This document shows positions 7,640-15,351 of a stretch of 39,260 nucleotides of DNA, piece after piece. The position numbers were made by a program, and so were the translations under genes. The first letter of the stretch is position 1, and each line of letters opens with the position of its first letter. Under the pieces are notes generated by a model that saw only the letters and a list, made by a program, of their open reading frames with translations, did not search any database and was not told the DNA's origin. The DNA is from Latescibacteria bacterium UBA6620 (GTDB lineage Bacteria > Latescibacterota > UBA2968), in NCBI GenBank assembly GCA_002433075.1, contig DJHM01000001.1:1-39260 (forward strand). The letters are read 5' to 3'.

Positions 7640-8445
7640 ACCCGAAAGACGACCCAATGCACTTCACGGCCAGAACCATTCCGGAGTTTCTCGACCACTG
7701 GAGTGACACGCGCAACTTCCTGCTCGGCCCAGAGCTCATCTCCTTCGACCTCGATCTCCCCCCCACCGAGGAGATCGTGGATATTCTCAGGAAGGACACG
7801 GACAGTCGTATCCAGTTTCTGGGTGTCGAAGACGAAGCCGAGAAGGAGGGTCTCGTTCAGAAGTTCAAGACGCGCCCGCTCGAAGCCGTCATCGATCAGC
7901 CCTTCAGCCTGGCCAATTTTCATCTTCAGAATTTCTACGGCGCAGGGGCTTTCCTTCAGGGTTTCCAGCGTCACGTGATGGTTCCGTGGCGCACCTTCCT
8001 GTCCAGCACCGGTCTGACCTGGCAACGCTGTTATCCCATCATCTTCATCTCCGGAAAAGGCTGCAGTTCGACCTACCACGTCGACGTATCCCACGTGGTC
8101 GCGTGGCAGGTCCACGGCCAGAAGGTGTTCAATGGGTTCAAAGATCCATCGGGGTACGGGCCAATCCAGCACGTGGTCGACAACCGGCAGGAATACCTGG
8201 TCCCCTCACCTCCGGAAGTCGACCCCGACGACGTGCTCACCTATCGAATGGAGCCCGGCGACATCCTGTGGAACCAGCTGCTGACTCCCCACTGGGTGAC
8301 GGCCGGAAACGAAATCGCGGTCAGTGTGAACATCTCGCACGGCGGGATCAGTCATCAGGGCGAGTTTTGCCCGAACGAACAGGTCCTTCGCAAGCGTTGG
8401 GACAAGCATCCGAAGGAAGCGTGGACGTTCGACCAGAGGTACTAG
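7636..8445 (+). CDS. JmjC/cupin-like Fe(II)/2-oxoglutarate oxygenase
   Basis: A 269-residue (262 if started at ATG 7657) cupin-8/JmjC-type oxygenase. The motif STYHVDVSH (H148-x-D150), followed by AWQVHGQKVFNGF and MEPGDILW with distal H219 in LLTPHWVTAGN, gives the two-His-one-Asp iron site and the JmjC spacing; K163 in GQKVF may contact 2-oxoglutarate. GTG 7636 overlaps the HAD stop; the ATG seven codons later is an alternative. In PhnYZ and TmpAB pathways a 2-oxoglutarate oxygenase installs the hydroxyl that the HD oxygenase then cleaves. This enzyme may do that job despite belonging to a different subfamily. It is the last gene of the coupled operon. Confidence 0.87.
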   Translation: MNPKDDPMHFTARTIPEFLDHWSDTRNFLLGPELISFDLDLPPTEEIVDILRKDTDSRIQFLGVEDEAEKEGLVQKFKTRPLEAVIDQPFSLANFHLQNFYGAGAFLQGFQRHVMVPWRTFLSSTGLTWQRCYPIIFISGKGCSSTYHVDVSHVVAWQVHGQKVFNGFKDPSGYGPIQHVVDNRQEYLVPSPPEVDPDDVLTYRMEPGDILWNQLLTPHWVTAGNEIAVSVNISHGGISHQGEFCPNEQVLRKRWDKHPKEAWTFDQRY

Positions 8446-8472
8446 CGGACCCCGCTGGAACGTGCGATCTCA

Positions 8473-8954
8473 TTGGAGCTGGGCATTACCACAACCGAAC
8501 TCGAAATAGAGCGAAAGTTCCCGTCCTCCCCGATCTCGAAGGGGTTCCGTCAGCGCAAATCGTCCAGGGCTATCTGATCCTGAAAGACAGGGGTCAGACG
8601 CAGGCCCGGCTTCGCCGACAGGACGATACCCAGACGCTGACGATCAAGCATCCGGGCGGGCCCGAACCCGGACATCCGGAGAGTGAAATCCACCTGTCCC
8701 CCGAACAGTTCGAAGCGCTGTGGCCGATGACCGAGGGCAAGCGTCTGCACAAGACCCGCTACCTATTTCCTGCGAACACCGTGCTGGATGTTTATCACGA
8801 GGCACTGGACGGCCACGTCGTGGCCGAAGTCGAATTCCAATCGATCGAAGCTGCGAACGCGTATGTACCTGCCGACTGGCTGGGAGACGAGATTCGCGTC
8901 ACGGATCTGCATTTCGAGGAAGGTCGACCGCACGTGCTCTACGAGCATCTGTAG
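8473..8954 (+). CDS. CYTH-domain triphosphatase-like protein, apparently frameshifted
   Basis: CYTH domains form an eight-stranded tunnel and act as triphosphatases or class IV adenylate cyclases. The signature ExExK is present as ELEIERK (8497-8517), but in a frame (TTG start at 8473) different from the rest of the domain. From 8523 the second frame reads VLPDLEG, IVQGYLIL, RLRRQ, LTIKHPG, LSPEQFEALWP, KTRYLFP, VDVYHEAL-like LDVYHEALDG and VAEVEFQS, the normal CYTH order. Inserting one base near 8518-8523 (TTCCCGT) restores a single chain of about 160 residues. Either the gene is broken, or one base was lost in sequencing or assembly. In the second frame alone no convincing start exists and the catalytic N-terminus would be absent. 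Confidence 0.75.
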
Positions 8955-8995
8955 ACTGCCGCCGAAAGTCGAGCTTACCCCAACGAAAGGTCAAA

Positions 8996-9481
8996 ATGGT
9001 TAAACTTGAAACATCCGAAGGCGATATCCTGATCGAATTTTTCCCCGAGGAAGCTCCGATCACGGTCGAGAACTTCCTGCAGTATGTCGATGACGGATTC
9101 TTCAACGAAACGATTTTCCACCGCGTCCTCCCAAGATTCGTCATTCAGGGCGGAGGGTTCACCTCCGAGATGGATCCGAAGGAGACGCGTGACAAGATCA
9201 AGAACGAAGCCGATAACGGTCTGAAGAACGAGAGAGGCACCCTCTCGATGGCCCGAACCGCGGAGGTCGACAGCGCCACGTCCCAATTTTTCATCAACCT
9301 CTCGGACAATGTCCCACTTGATCACGGCGAGCGGGATTTTGGCTACGCCGTCTTCGCGAAAGTGGTCGAGGGAATGGACGTCGTGGACAAGATCGCTCAG
9401 GTGGAGACGAGCAATTCGGGAATGCACCAGAACGTGCCCGTCGAACCCGTCATCGTCAACAGCGCGTCACGAACAGAATAG
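8996..9481 (+). CDS. Cyclophilin-type peptidyl-prolyl cis-trans isomerase
   Basis: A 161-residue single-domain cytoplasmic cyclophilin, normal length for bacterial PpiB-type enzymes. Order of motifs: LETSEGDILIEFFPEEAP at the N-terminus, ENFLQYVDDGFF, the catalytic FHRVLPRFVIQGG (Arg at about 44), GTLSMAR, SQFFINL and FGYAVFAKVVEGMDVVDKI. It catalyses proline isomerisation during folding. ATG 8996 is preceded by GAAAGG with good spacing; no signal sequence is seen. The next gene starts 6 nt after the stop, so the two may be co-transcribed. The pairing with a glutaminyl cyclase suggests protein maturation functions. Confidence 0.95.
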   Translation: MVKLETSEGDILIEFFPEEAPITVENFLQYVDDGFFNETIFHRVLPRFVIQGGGFTSEMDPKETRDKIKNEADNGLKNERGTLSMARTAEVDSATSQFFINLSDNVPLDHGERDFGYAVFAKVVEGMDVVDKIAQVETSNSGMHQNVPVEPVIVNSASRTE

Positions 9482-9487
9482 GCTTCT

Positions 9488-10297
9488 GTGAGTCGCCTCG
9501 TCCTCCTTCTCTGTGTTGCCACAGGGCTCGCCTCATGCGAGCGGTTTCCCCATTTCACACCTGGCGATACCCCGGGTAGCCTGACCCCGACCGACTCGTC
9601 GTCGGTACCCACGTATGACTTCGAGATCGTGAACGCCTATCCCCACGACGCGAACGCATTCACCCAGGGCCTCGTCTACCGAGACGGCGTCCTCTACGAA
9701 GGCACGGGACTGAACGGACGCTCCTCACTCCGAAAAGTCTCGCTCGAAACGGGCTCCGTCCTGCAGTCCATCGACATCGACGGGCAGTTCTTCGGTGAAG
9801 GCATCGCTTTGTTCGGAAACGAAGTCGTTCAACTCACGTGGCTCACGAACATCGGCTTCGTCTACGACCTCGAATCCTTCGAACAGAAACGAACCTTCAG
9901 CTATCCCACCGAAGGCTGGGGCATCACCACGGACGGCCACCGGTACATAATGAGCGACGGAACGTCCACTCTCTATTTTCGCGATCTGCAGACGCTCGAT
10001 GAACTGGGGAGGATCGAGGTGAGAGGTGAGGACGGTCCAATTTCCCGGCTCAATGAACTGGAGTACATCAACGGCGAAGTCTACGCGAATGTGTGGCTCA
10101 CCGACAGGATCGCCCGGATCGAGCCCGTGACCGGACGGGTGCTCGGATGGATCGACCTGACGGGCCTTCTGTCAGCGCAGGACCGCACCGGCACCGAAGA
10201 CGCCCTCAACGGCATCGCGTACGACACGGACAACGATCGACTCTTCGTAACAGGCAAACTCTGGCCCAAGCTGTTCGAAATTCGCCTGACACCCTGA
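9488..10297 (+). CDS. Glutaminyl cyclase (glutamine cyclotransferase) lipoprotein
   Basis: A 269-residue protein of the plant/bacterial glutamine cyclotransferase family (PF05096), a five-bladed beta-propeller that converts N-terminal Gln to pyroglutamate. Characteristic blocks: YPHDANAFTQGLVY, LYEGTGLNGRSSLRKV, FGEGIALFG, QLTWLTNIGFVYD, EGWGITTDG, SDGTSTLYF, LNELEYINGEVYANVW, and the C-terminal NGIAYDTDNDRLFVTGKLWPKL. The N-terminus is a lipoprotein signal with lipobox LASC (Cys17), so it should be anchored facing the periplasm. It starts at GTG 9488, 6 nt after cyclophilin. Its neighbour DUF1445 belongs to a family with members tied to 5-oxoproline metabolism. Confidence 0.93.
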   Translation: MSRLVLLLCVATGLASCERFPHFTPGDTPGSLTPTDSSSVPTYDFEIVNAYPHDANAFTQGLVYRDGVLYEGTGLNGRSSLRKVSLETGSVLQSIDIDGQFFGEGIALFGNEVVQLTWLTNIGFVYDLESFEQKRTFSYPTEGWGITTDGHRYIMSDGTSTLYFRDLQTLDELGRIEVRGEDGPISRLNELEYINGEVYANVWLTDRIARIEPVTGRVLGWIDLTGLLSAQDRTGTEDALNGIAYDTDNDRLFVTGKLWPKLFEIRLTP

Positions 10298-10301
10298 GAA
10301 C

Positions 10302-10341
10302 TTTCCAATTTTCTAATTCCCCAGTTTCCTGATTTCTTAAT
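10302..10341. repeat. Five degenerate 8-bp tandem units before the DUF1445 start
   Basis: TTTCCAAT, TTTCTAAT, TCCCCAGT, TTCCTGAT, TTCTTAAT run back to back; the last unit contains the first bases of the ATG at 10340. The strip is pyrimidine/AT-rich against a GC-rich background, and no Shine-Dalgarno motif is visible in it. Confidence 0.6.
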
Positions 10342-11113
10342 GGCCGTCTCCTATTCCACGCCGCTCCAGGTCCGTCACGCAGCCCGTGCCAACACGCTGG
10401 AGGGGGTTGCCTCTCGCGCCCTCCCTGGCTATCTGTGCGTCAACGTCGCTTTCCTCCGCGAAAAATACGCCGACGCCTTCGAGGCTTTCTGTCTCGCCAA
10501 TCCCAAGCCCTGCCCCCTCATCAAACGCTTCGATCGACCCGGCCAGACGGATTGTCCCGAATACGCAGAAGACCTCGACATTCGCACCGATCTGGGCTCG
10601 TACGACATCGTCCGGCACGGTGAAGTCGTCGAGCAGAGGAAGGATATCGTCGATCTGTTCGACCAGGCCCCCGTCTCCTTCCTGATCGGATCCAGCGTAT
10701 CCTTTGACGGTCTGCTGGCGGAGAAAGGTTATGCGGCGGCCTTCGGTCCGACGATTCAGCTCACGACTGTTCCCTGCGAACCCGTAGAGCCCTTTCGCGG
10801 AAATATGGCCGTGACGATCCGCTCTTTCGATCCTGCTCTATGCGATGACGTGTGGGAGTTCACCAGCCACTTTCCTCAATGTCACGGCGCGCCAGTCGGC
10901 AAGAACAACGCGGCCGAACTTGGAATCGAGGAAGACGTCAACCTGAGCGGTCAGCCCATCGAGGTACCCGCCGGCACGGACAGGCTCTACTGGGCCTGCG
11001 GCATCACCCCTCGCATCGTTGCAGAGCAGGCAAAGCTTCCGTTTATGATCTCCTACACTCCCGGGCACGCGATGATTACGGACGTACCTACCGAGAGCCT
11101 CTACAGGGAGTAA
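10340..11113 (+). CDS. DUF1445 / UPF0317 family protein (putative hydro-lyase)
   Basis: A 257-residue member of the DUF1445 (PF07286) family, represented by B. subtilis YcsI and the N-terminal half of vertebrate D-glutamate cyclase DGLUCY. Family blocks are visible in order: LPGYLCVNVAFL, FCLANPKPCPLI, DIRTDLGSYDIVRHG, VSFLIGSSVSFD, CEPVEPFRGNMAVTIRSF, FPQCHGAPVG, VPAGTDRLYWACGITPR and SYTPGHAMITD. The biochemical role of the DUF1445 domain itself is unsettled; 'hydro-lyase' is a database-style label. The upstream neighbour is a glutaminyl cyclase, another pyroglutamate-related enzyme, 42 nt away. No signal peptide. Its ATG sits inside an octamer repeat. Confidence 0.9.
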   Translation: MAVSYSTPLQVRHAARANTLEGVASRALPGYLCVNVAFLREKYADAFEAFCLANPKPCPLIKRFDRPGQTDCPEYAEDLDIRTDLGSYDIVRHGEVVEQRKDIVDLFDQAPVSFLIGSSVSFDGLLAEKGYAAAFGPTIQLTTVPCEPVEPFRGNMAVTIRSFDPALCDDVWEFTSHFPQCHGAPVGKNNAAELGIEEDVNLSGQPIEVPAGTDRLYWACGITPRIVAEQAKLPFMISYTPGHAMITDVPTESLYRE

Positions 11114-11305
11114 ACTTCGTGACGAAAAGTGCGGCGTCAGTTCGAGCGTAATCGAGAACACGCCCAACATAAAGGATCGAAAACGCTGTCGAGTTCCGCG
11201 GCGATGGCCTTTTCACGCCTGACTCTTTTCATTTCCTCGTCTACTTACAAGTCTTCCTTATCTGACCTCCAGCGTTCTGTCCCATCCCATTCGCGCCGAG
11301 GCTCT

Positions 11306-12940
11306 ATGAAACTGTCGCAAGAACACCTCGAGGCCGTAGGGCGTCGGCGTCGCATCATCTTTCAGGATGATGTGCTTGCGACACGTGCGTTCCGGAAGGG
11401 AGACATCTCACCCGAGCGGTGGAATCGAATCGTCGACTTCTATATGAGTCGGCTCGATGCCGCGCCCAACCAGATCGACAGTGTTTGGCACGAGTGGGGC
11501 GAGGGGAACACCGCCGTCTGGCCGAGTGAAGTGATTCCACAGACCGCGAACCGATTCCCCGACTGGTGGGACATCGGGATCGATCCCGTCCTGGAGCTCC
11601 TCGACGAAACCCGAAAACGCGGACGAGAAGTCTTCTTCTCTTACCGAATCAACGGATCGGACAATGACGACCTGTTCGATCCGCCCCACGACTTCAAGGA
11701 CCCCGTTCCTCACAAAGCCGAGCATCCGGACTGGTTGATCCAGAAGTGGCACGCCTACTGGAACTTCGAGATCGAAGCTGTTCGGGCCCTCAAGCTGGCG
11801 ATCCTGCGGGAAGTGGCAGCGCAATACGACTACGACGGCATCTCGATCGACTTCGCCCGAGTTCCCCTCCTCTTTCCTGAAGGACGACAATGGGAATGCC
11901 GGAATCTGCTGACGGACTTCGTCCGCGACGTACGGGCAACGATTCTCGACATCGGTGTCCAGAGGGGAAGGCCTTACCTGCTTGCCGCCCGGATCCCCGA
12001 GGACCTGTCCGGCTGTCATTTCGACGGAATCGACGCTGAGACCTGGGTCGAGGAGGGGTTGGTCGACATCCTGGTTGTCGGTGCCCGGACCGCCCAGGCG
12101 GATATCCCTGCCTTCCGCAAACTCACATCTGACACACACGTTCGCATCTACCCGAGTTGGGACGATCATCACTCGTCCGACGGCTATCGCCATCCATCTC
12201 TCAACGTCTGGCGAGGCGTCTGCGCGAATTGGTGGCGACACGAACCCGACGGGATGCACACCTTCAACCTGATGAGTCCGTCTCCAGAAACCCATCGCGC
12301 GCTCGAAATCGACATAGCACGCAGACATCGAGGCGGACCCGATGATGAAATCGACATCGAGGCCGCGTGGGAGCTTCAGCGTCACGTCTTCAGTGAGATT
12401 GGTGCGGCCGAAACGCTGGAGGGAATCGACAAGGTCTTCTACGTCGAGCGAAGAGGCGGCGGCCACGGCGAGGATTTCGTCCCCAATCCCGACAACTGGT
12501 ACACCCCCAGGCACGCCTATTTCCAGACGAATATGAGAGCCTCCCTCCCCGTCCGTCTGCACGATGACGGATCGTCTGACGCCCTCCTGGTTCTCGACGT
12601 TGCAGACGACGTGAACCGCGTATCAGAGTCGATCGATCACCTTTCCCTGCAGGTTGCATTCTCGTGTAGCGATGGCGAATCCCCCGGCCCGGAGTTCGTC
12701 GATGGGATGGAGGTCGAAGTCCGGGTTAACAACCTGTGTCTTGACGCACCCCACCAGATCGCTCAGCCCCCGACCGCACTGAATGCGCACTTCACGGAAT
12801 GGCTCGAGTTTCCCGTCCTGCCCAGCCAACTCGCTGTCGGCGAAAACCTCGTGGGTATCCGCCTGGCATCCAAATCCGAGGCCCTGACAGAGCCCATCCG
12901 CGTCGAAAAGGTTGAACTCCACGTGCGCTATAAGCGATAA
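11306..12940 (+). CDS. GHL10-like TIM-barrel protein with C-terminal beta domain (copy A)
   Basis: A 544-residue protein whose first 400 residues look like a family-10-like glycosyl-hydrolase (GHL10, PF02638-type) TIM barrel. The strand-loop YDYDGISIDFARVP (174-187) matches the family 'vDGIhlDyiRyP' signature with D177, D182 and R185, and GRPYLLAARIP and VDILVVGART follow on later strands. Residues about 430-544 form a beta-sandwich-like tail (LLVLDVADDVNRV..., VEVRVNNLCLD..., LHVRYKR). ATG 11306 with GAGG just upstream is chosen; the frame is open to 11129 but encodes low-complexity residues there. No signal peptide. It is a paralogue of the gene at 18082, and the two bracket a BNR protein, two PhyH genes and an esterase. 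Substrate unknown; hydrolysis is inferred from fold only. Confidence 0.75.
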   Translation: MKLSQEHLEAVGRRRRIIFQDDVLATRAFRKGDISPERWNRIVDFYMSRLDAAPNQIDSVWHEWGEGNTAVWPSEVIPQTANRFPDWWDIGIDPVLELLDETRKRGREVFFSYRINGSDNDDLFDPPHDFKDPVPHKAEHPDWLIQKWHAYWNFEIEAVRALKLAILREVAAQYDYDGISIDFARVPLLFPEGRQWECRNLLTDFVRDVRATILDIGVQRGRPYLLAARIPEDLSGCHFDGIDAETWVEEGLVDILVVGARTAQADIPAFRKLTSDTHVRIYPSWDDHHSSDGYRHPSLNVWRGVCANWWRHEPDGMHTFNLMSPSPETHRALEIDIARRHRGGPDDEIDIEAAWELQRHVFSEIGAAETLEGIDKVFYVERRGGGHGEDFVPNPDNWYTPRHAYFQTNMRASLPVRLHDDGSSDALLVLDVADDVNRVSESIDHLSLQVAFSCSDGESPGPEFVDGMEVEVRVNNLCLDAPHQIAQPPTALNAHFTEWLEFPVLPSQLAVGENLVGIRLASKSEALTEPIRVEKVELHVRYKR

Positions 12941-12959
12941 CCTTTTCGAACCTGACTTA

Positions 12960-13056
12960 ATTGTGGCTCCGGGGCCACAATCTCCCGACGACCCGTTTCG
13001 GGTCGACCCTACCAGCGGTTGGCACCCCTGGCTATTGACGATCGCCCCTCCGGGGC
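12960..13056. repeat. Three closely spaced perfect hairpins in the intergenic space
   Basis: ATTGTGGC 12960-12967 pairs with GCCACAAT 12974-12981; CGACCCG 12989-12995 pairs with CGGGTCG 12999-13005 over TTT; GCCCC 13044-13048 pairs with GGGGC 13052-13056 over TCC. The first follows the GHL stop codon by 19 nt and may help end transcription, though it has no T run. The cluster looks like a composite intergenic repeat module. Confidence 0.5.
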
Positions 13057-13167
13057 TCACCAATGGCCCAGCCCCATCCGCCGCTTCAAAACATTGGCGT
13101 CTGCTTCGCGCCATTGTACATTGGCCACCGATTCCAGCCATCCACTCCATGTCTTCAAGGCTCGCTG

Positions 13168-14364
13168 ATGCCAGTCACCAAATTCACGATCTCCCGCGAC
13201 GACTCGGTCTACGAGTGCTTCCCTCATCTGTGCCGCACGAAGTCCGGCCGCATCCTGGTCGCTTACCGTGAGAGCAACGGACACGTCGCCAGCGAATACT
13301 GCCGGTTGATCGTTCGATACAGCGACGATGCGGGTCATACCTGGTCAGACCGGAACGTCGTCATCGACGAATCCCTTTCCGACGGGGTCCTCACCACCTG
13401 GAACTGTCCAAAGATCCAGCAACTCGAGGACGGTCGCATTCTGCTCCTCTCCGAATCGCTGCCCTGGCCGCCGGGCGAGTGGCACGTCGAGCACACCGCT
13501 CGGGTCTCCCTCTGGTTCAGCGACGATGACGGGTCGACCTTCGATCCGCCGCGGCAGACGACTGTCCCCGGTATCTGTCCCGACCAGATCACTGAAATGC
13601 CCGACGGTCGCTGGCTCTTTCTCACCAACCTTCGCATTGACGGCGCGGACCGCCTCACCCAGGTGCTTCACGTCAGCCACGACAAAGGCGTGACCTGGGA
13701 TGACCCGCAGCCAATGAACCTGAATCCCGATCACGAACTGGATGAAGGCAGCATCGTCCGAATGCCCGGAGGAGAACTCGTCTCCTACGAACGAGAAGAC
13801 CTCGGGCGCCCTCTGCAAAAACTCATCTCGAAGGACGGCGGTTTGTCCTGGGAAGGGCCGTACAGTACGCTGAATCCAGCCGCTATCGGGATGCCCATCG
13901 CGGGATTGACCCAAGACGGATTCATCGTCATCACAGGTCGTTACGGGCTCCGCTCGAACTGGCGCGTAGATATGAGTGAGGAGACGTTGCAGAAGCGGCT
14001 GGCGAAACGCACGATCGTCATCCCTAAGATCAAGGGTCATCCGGAAAACGAGCACTTCGTAGCCAGTATCCAGCCCCGACGTGGGACGGTCGAGACGGAT
14101 GATGAAATTGTGATGGCGGCCGGAGGCACCTCCGTGCACACCTTCGCGTTCCTCGAACCCGTCGACAGCGCACTAAGCCCCGATCTCGCCGACCAGAAGG
14201 GGTTGCTATTGCCTCTAGACCTCGACAACAGCCCCTTCGCCGACAGCGGCTACACCGGCTGGGTCGAATACGAGCGCGGAAAGTTCCTGTGCGCCAACTA
14301 CATCAACGACGACGCCCCGCTGGCTCAGATCCGTGGCTATCGTTTCGGGCTGGACGACTTCTGA
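13168..14364 (+). CDS. BNR/Asp-box sialidase-superfamily beta-propeller protein
   Basis: A 398-residue six-bladed-propeller protein with at least four Asp boxes: YSDDAGHTWSD (about 51-61), FSDDDGSTFDPP (117-128), VSHDKGVTWDDP (169-180) and ISKDGGLSWEGP (about 215-226). The N-terminus FTISRDDSVYECFPHLCRTKSGRILVA gives the strand-then-acidic layout common to this superfamily, but the true sialidase RIP motif is missing, so catalysis as a neuraminidase is doubtful. ATG 13168 is chosen; the frame is open to 13063, but that part reads as intergenic repeat. No signal peptide. It sits between the GHL10-like gene and PhyH 3. Possible role: intracellular glycoside or lactone binding or hydrolysis. Confidence 0.82.
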   Translation: MPVTKFTISRDDSVYECFPHLCRTKSGRILVAYRESNGHVASEYCRLIVRYSDDAGHTWSDRNVVIDESLSDGVLTTWNCPKIQQLEDGRILLLSESLPWPPGEWHVEHTARVSLWFSDDDGSTFDPPRQTTVPGICPDQITEMPDGRWLFLTNLRIDGADRLTQVLHVSHDKGVTWDDPQPMNLNPDHELDEGSIVRMPGGELVSYEREDLGRPLQKLISKDGGLSWEGPYSTLNPAAIGMPIAGLTQDGFIVITGRYGLRSNWRVDMSEETLQKRLAKRTIVIPKIKGHPENEHFVASIQPRRGTVETDDEIVMAAGGTSVHTFAFLEPVDSALSPDLADQKGLLLPLDLDNSPFADSGYTGWVEYERGKFLCANYINDDAPLAQIRGYRFGLDDF

Positions 14365-14401
14365 TCAAGTCAGACTGGGTCTTTCATCGTCTGTACCTTT
14401 C

Positions 14402-14425
14402 TTCGTGTCTTCGCACCTTCGTGTT
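14402..14425. repeat. Three 8-bp units (TTCGTGTC-like) before PhyH 3
   Basis: TTCGTGTC, TTCGCACC, TTCGTGTT in tandem. Closely related triplets occur at 33330-33355 and 38311-38334, each shortly upstream of a start codon. Confidence 0.6.
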
Positions 14426-14454
14426 TCATCCGTACCGTTATCGGAGATCCCCCA

Positions 14455-15294
14455 ATGACCACTCAGGATTTGCTAAATCATCTCGATATCGAGGGTTACT
14501 GCATCATCGAGAATCTCATCCCCGCTGATGAGGTCGTTCAGGTGCGCGAGAACATCGCTACCCATCTTCGCGCAGCCTACGCGGAAACCGAAAAGAAAAT
14601 GGCCGAAGTTCGTGGAAAGGGTCATCGAATCGGAGGCGCCGGTGTCCAGGCCCATTCTGGCATCATCAACGACGATCAGTCCATCGCACCCTACCTGACG
14701 GACGCCCGTATCCTCGAAACCGCCCAGGCGTTGTTCGGCGACCATCATCGGATCTGGGGCATCGGGGCCATCGCCAACCATCCCGACAACGATCGAGGCT
14801 ACTGGCACGCGGACTGGCCTTACAACCAGACCAACGCCGCCCACATCCCCGCACCCTATGCGGACACCTGCACGAAGCTTTCCTCTCTCTGGATGTTGAC
14901 GGAATTCAACGAAACGACAGGGGGCACCCTCGTCATTCCAGGATCGCATCGAAGTCAGACCAACCCATCGGGTGGAGACCTGTTCGATCGGGAGGCGCGG
15001 CACCCCGCAGAGCTGCAGATCAGCGCGCCCGCCGGGAGCGTGATGCTCTTCGACAGTCGACTCTGGCACTGCGTGGCCAAGAACCACAGCGACGAACCGA
15101 GGTATGCGGTCAACGTCGGCTACACTGCGTGGTGGCTGAACCTCCAGCCCACCTGGATGGGATCCACCGACTACACGACGATGGTCGTCGAGACCGACGG
15201 CAAACCGAACGTCACCCCACCGATTCCTCAGTCGACCTACGAAGCACTCCCATCTGAGCTACAGCCACTCATCCGCCACTGGGTCGCGAACTGA
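14455..15294 (+). CDS. Phytanoyl-CoA dioxygenase family protein (PhyH 3)
   Basis: A 279-residue PhyH oxygenase. Iron ligands: H118-A-D120 in GYWHADWPYN and H205 in SRLWHCVAKN; R216 in EPRYAVNVGY is the likely 2-oxoglutarate anchor. The N-terminus LLNHLDIEGYCIIENLIPADEV is typical. It has a longer C-terminal tail than the other copies, with WWLNLQPTW and a closing LPSELQPLIRHWV segment that is common in PhyH-like proteins acting on larger substrates. GGAG lies about 10 nt before ATG 14455. It lies between the BNR protein and the esterase in the GHL-bracketed block. Substrate unknown. Confidence 0.93.
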   Translation: MTTQDLLNHLDIEGYCIIENLIPADEVVQVRENIATHLRAAYAETEKKMAEVRGKGHRIGGAGVQAHSGIINDDQSIAPYLTDARILETAQALFGDHHRIWGIGAIANHPDNDRGYWHADWPYNQTNAAHIPAPYADTCTKLSSLWMLTEFNETTGGTLVIPGSHRSQTNPSGGDLFDREARHPAELQISAPAGSVMLFDSRLWHCVAKNHSDEPRYAVNVGYTAWWLNLQPTWMGSTDYTTMVVETDGKPNVTPPIPQSTYEALPSELQPLIRHWVAN

Positions 15295-15351
15295 CACCGG
15301 CCTCTGGTGCTTGCCAGGGAATGATCACCGGTACGACACGCCCCGAGACTG

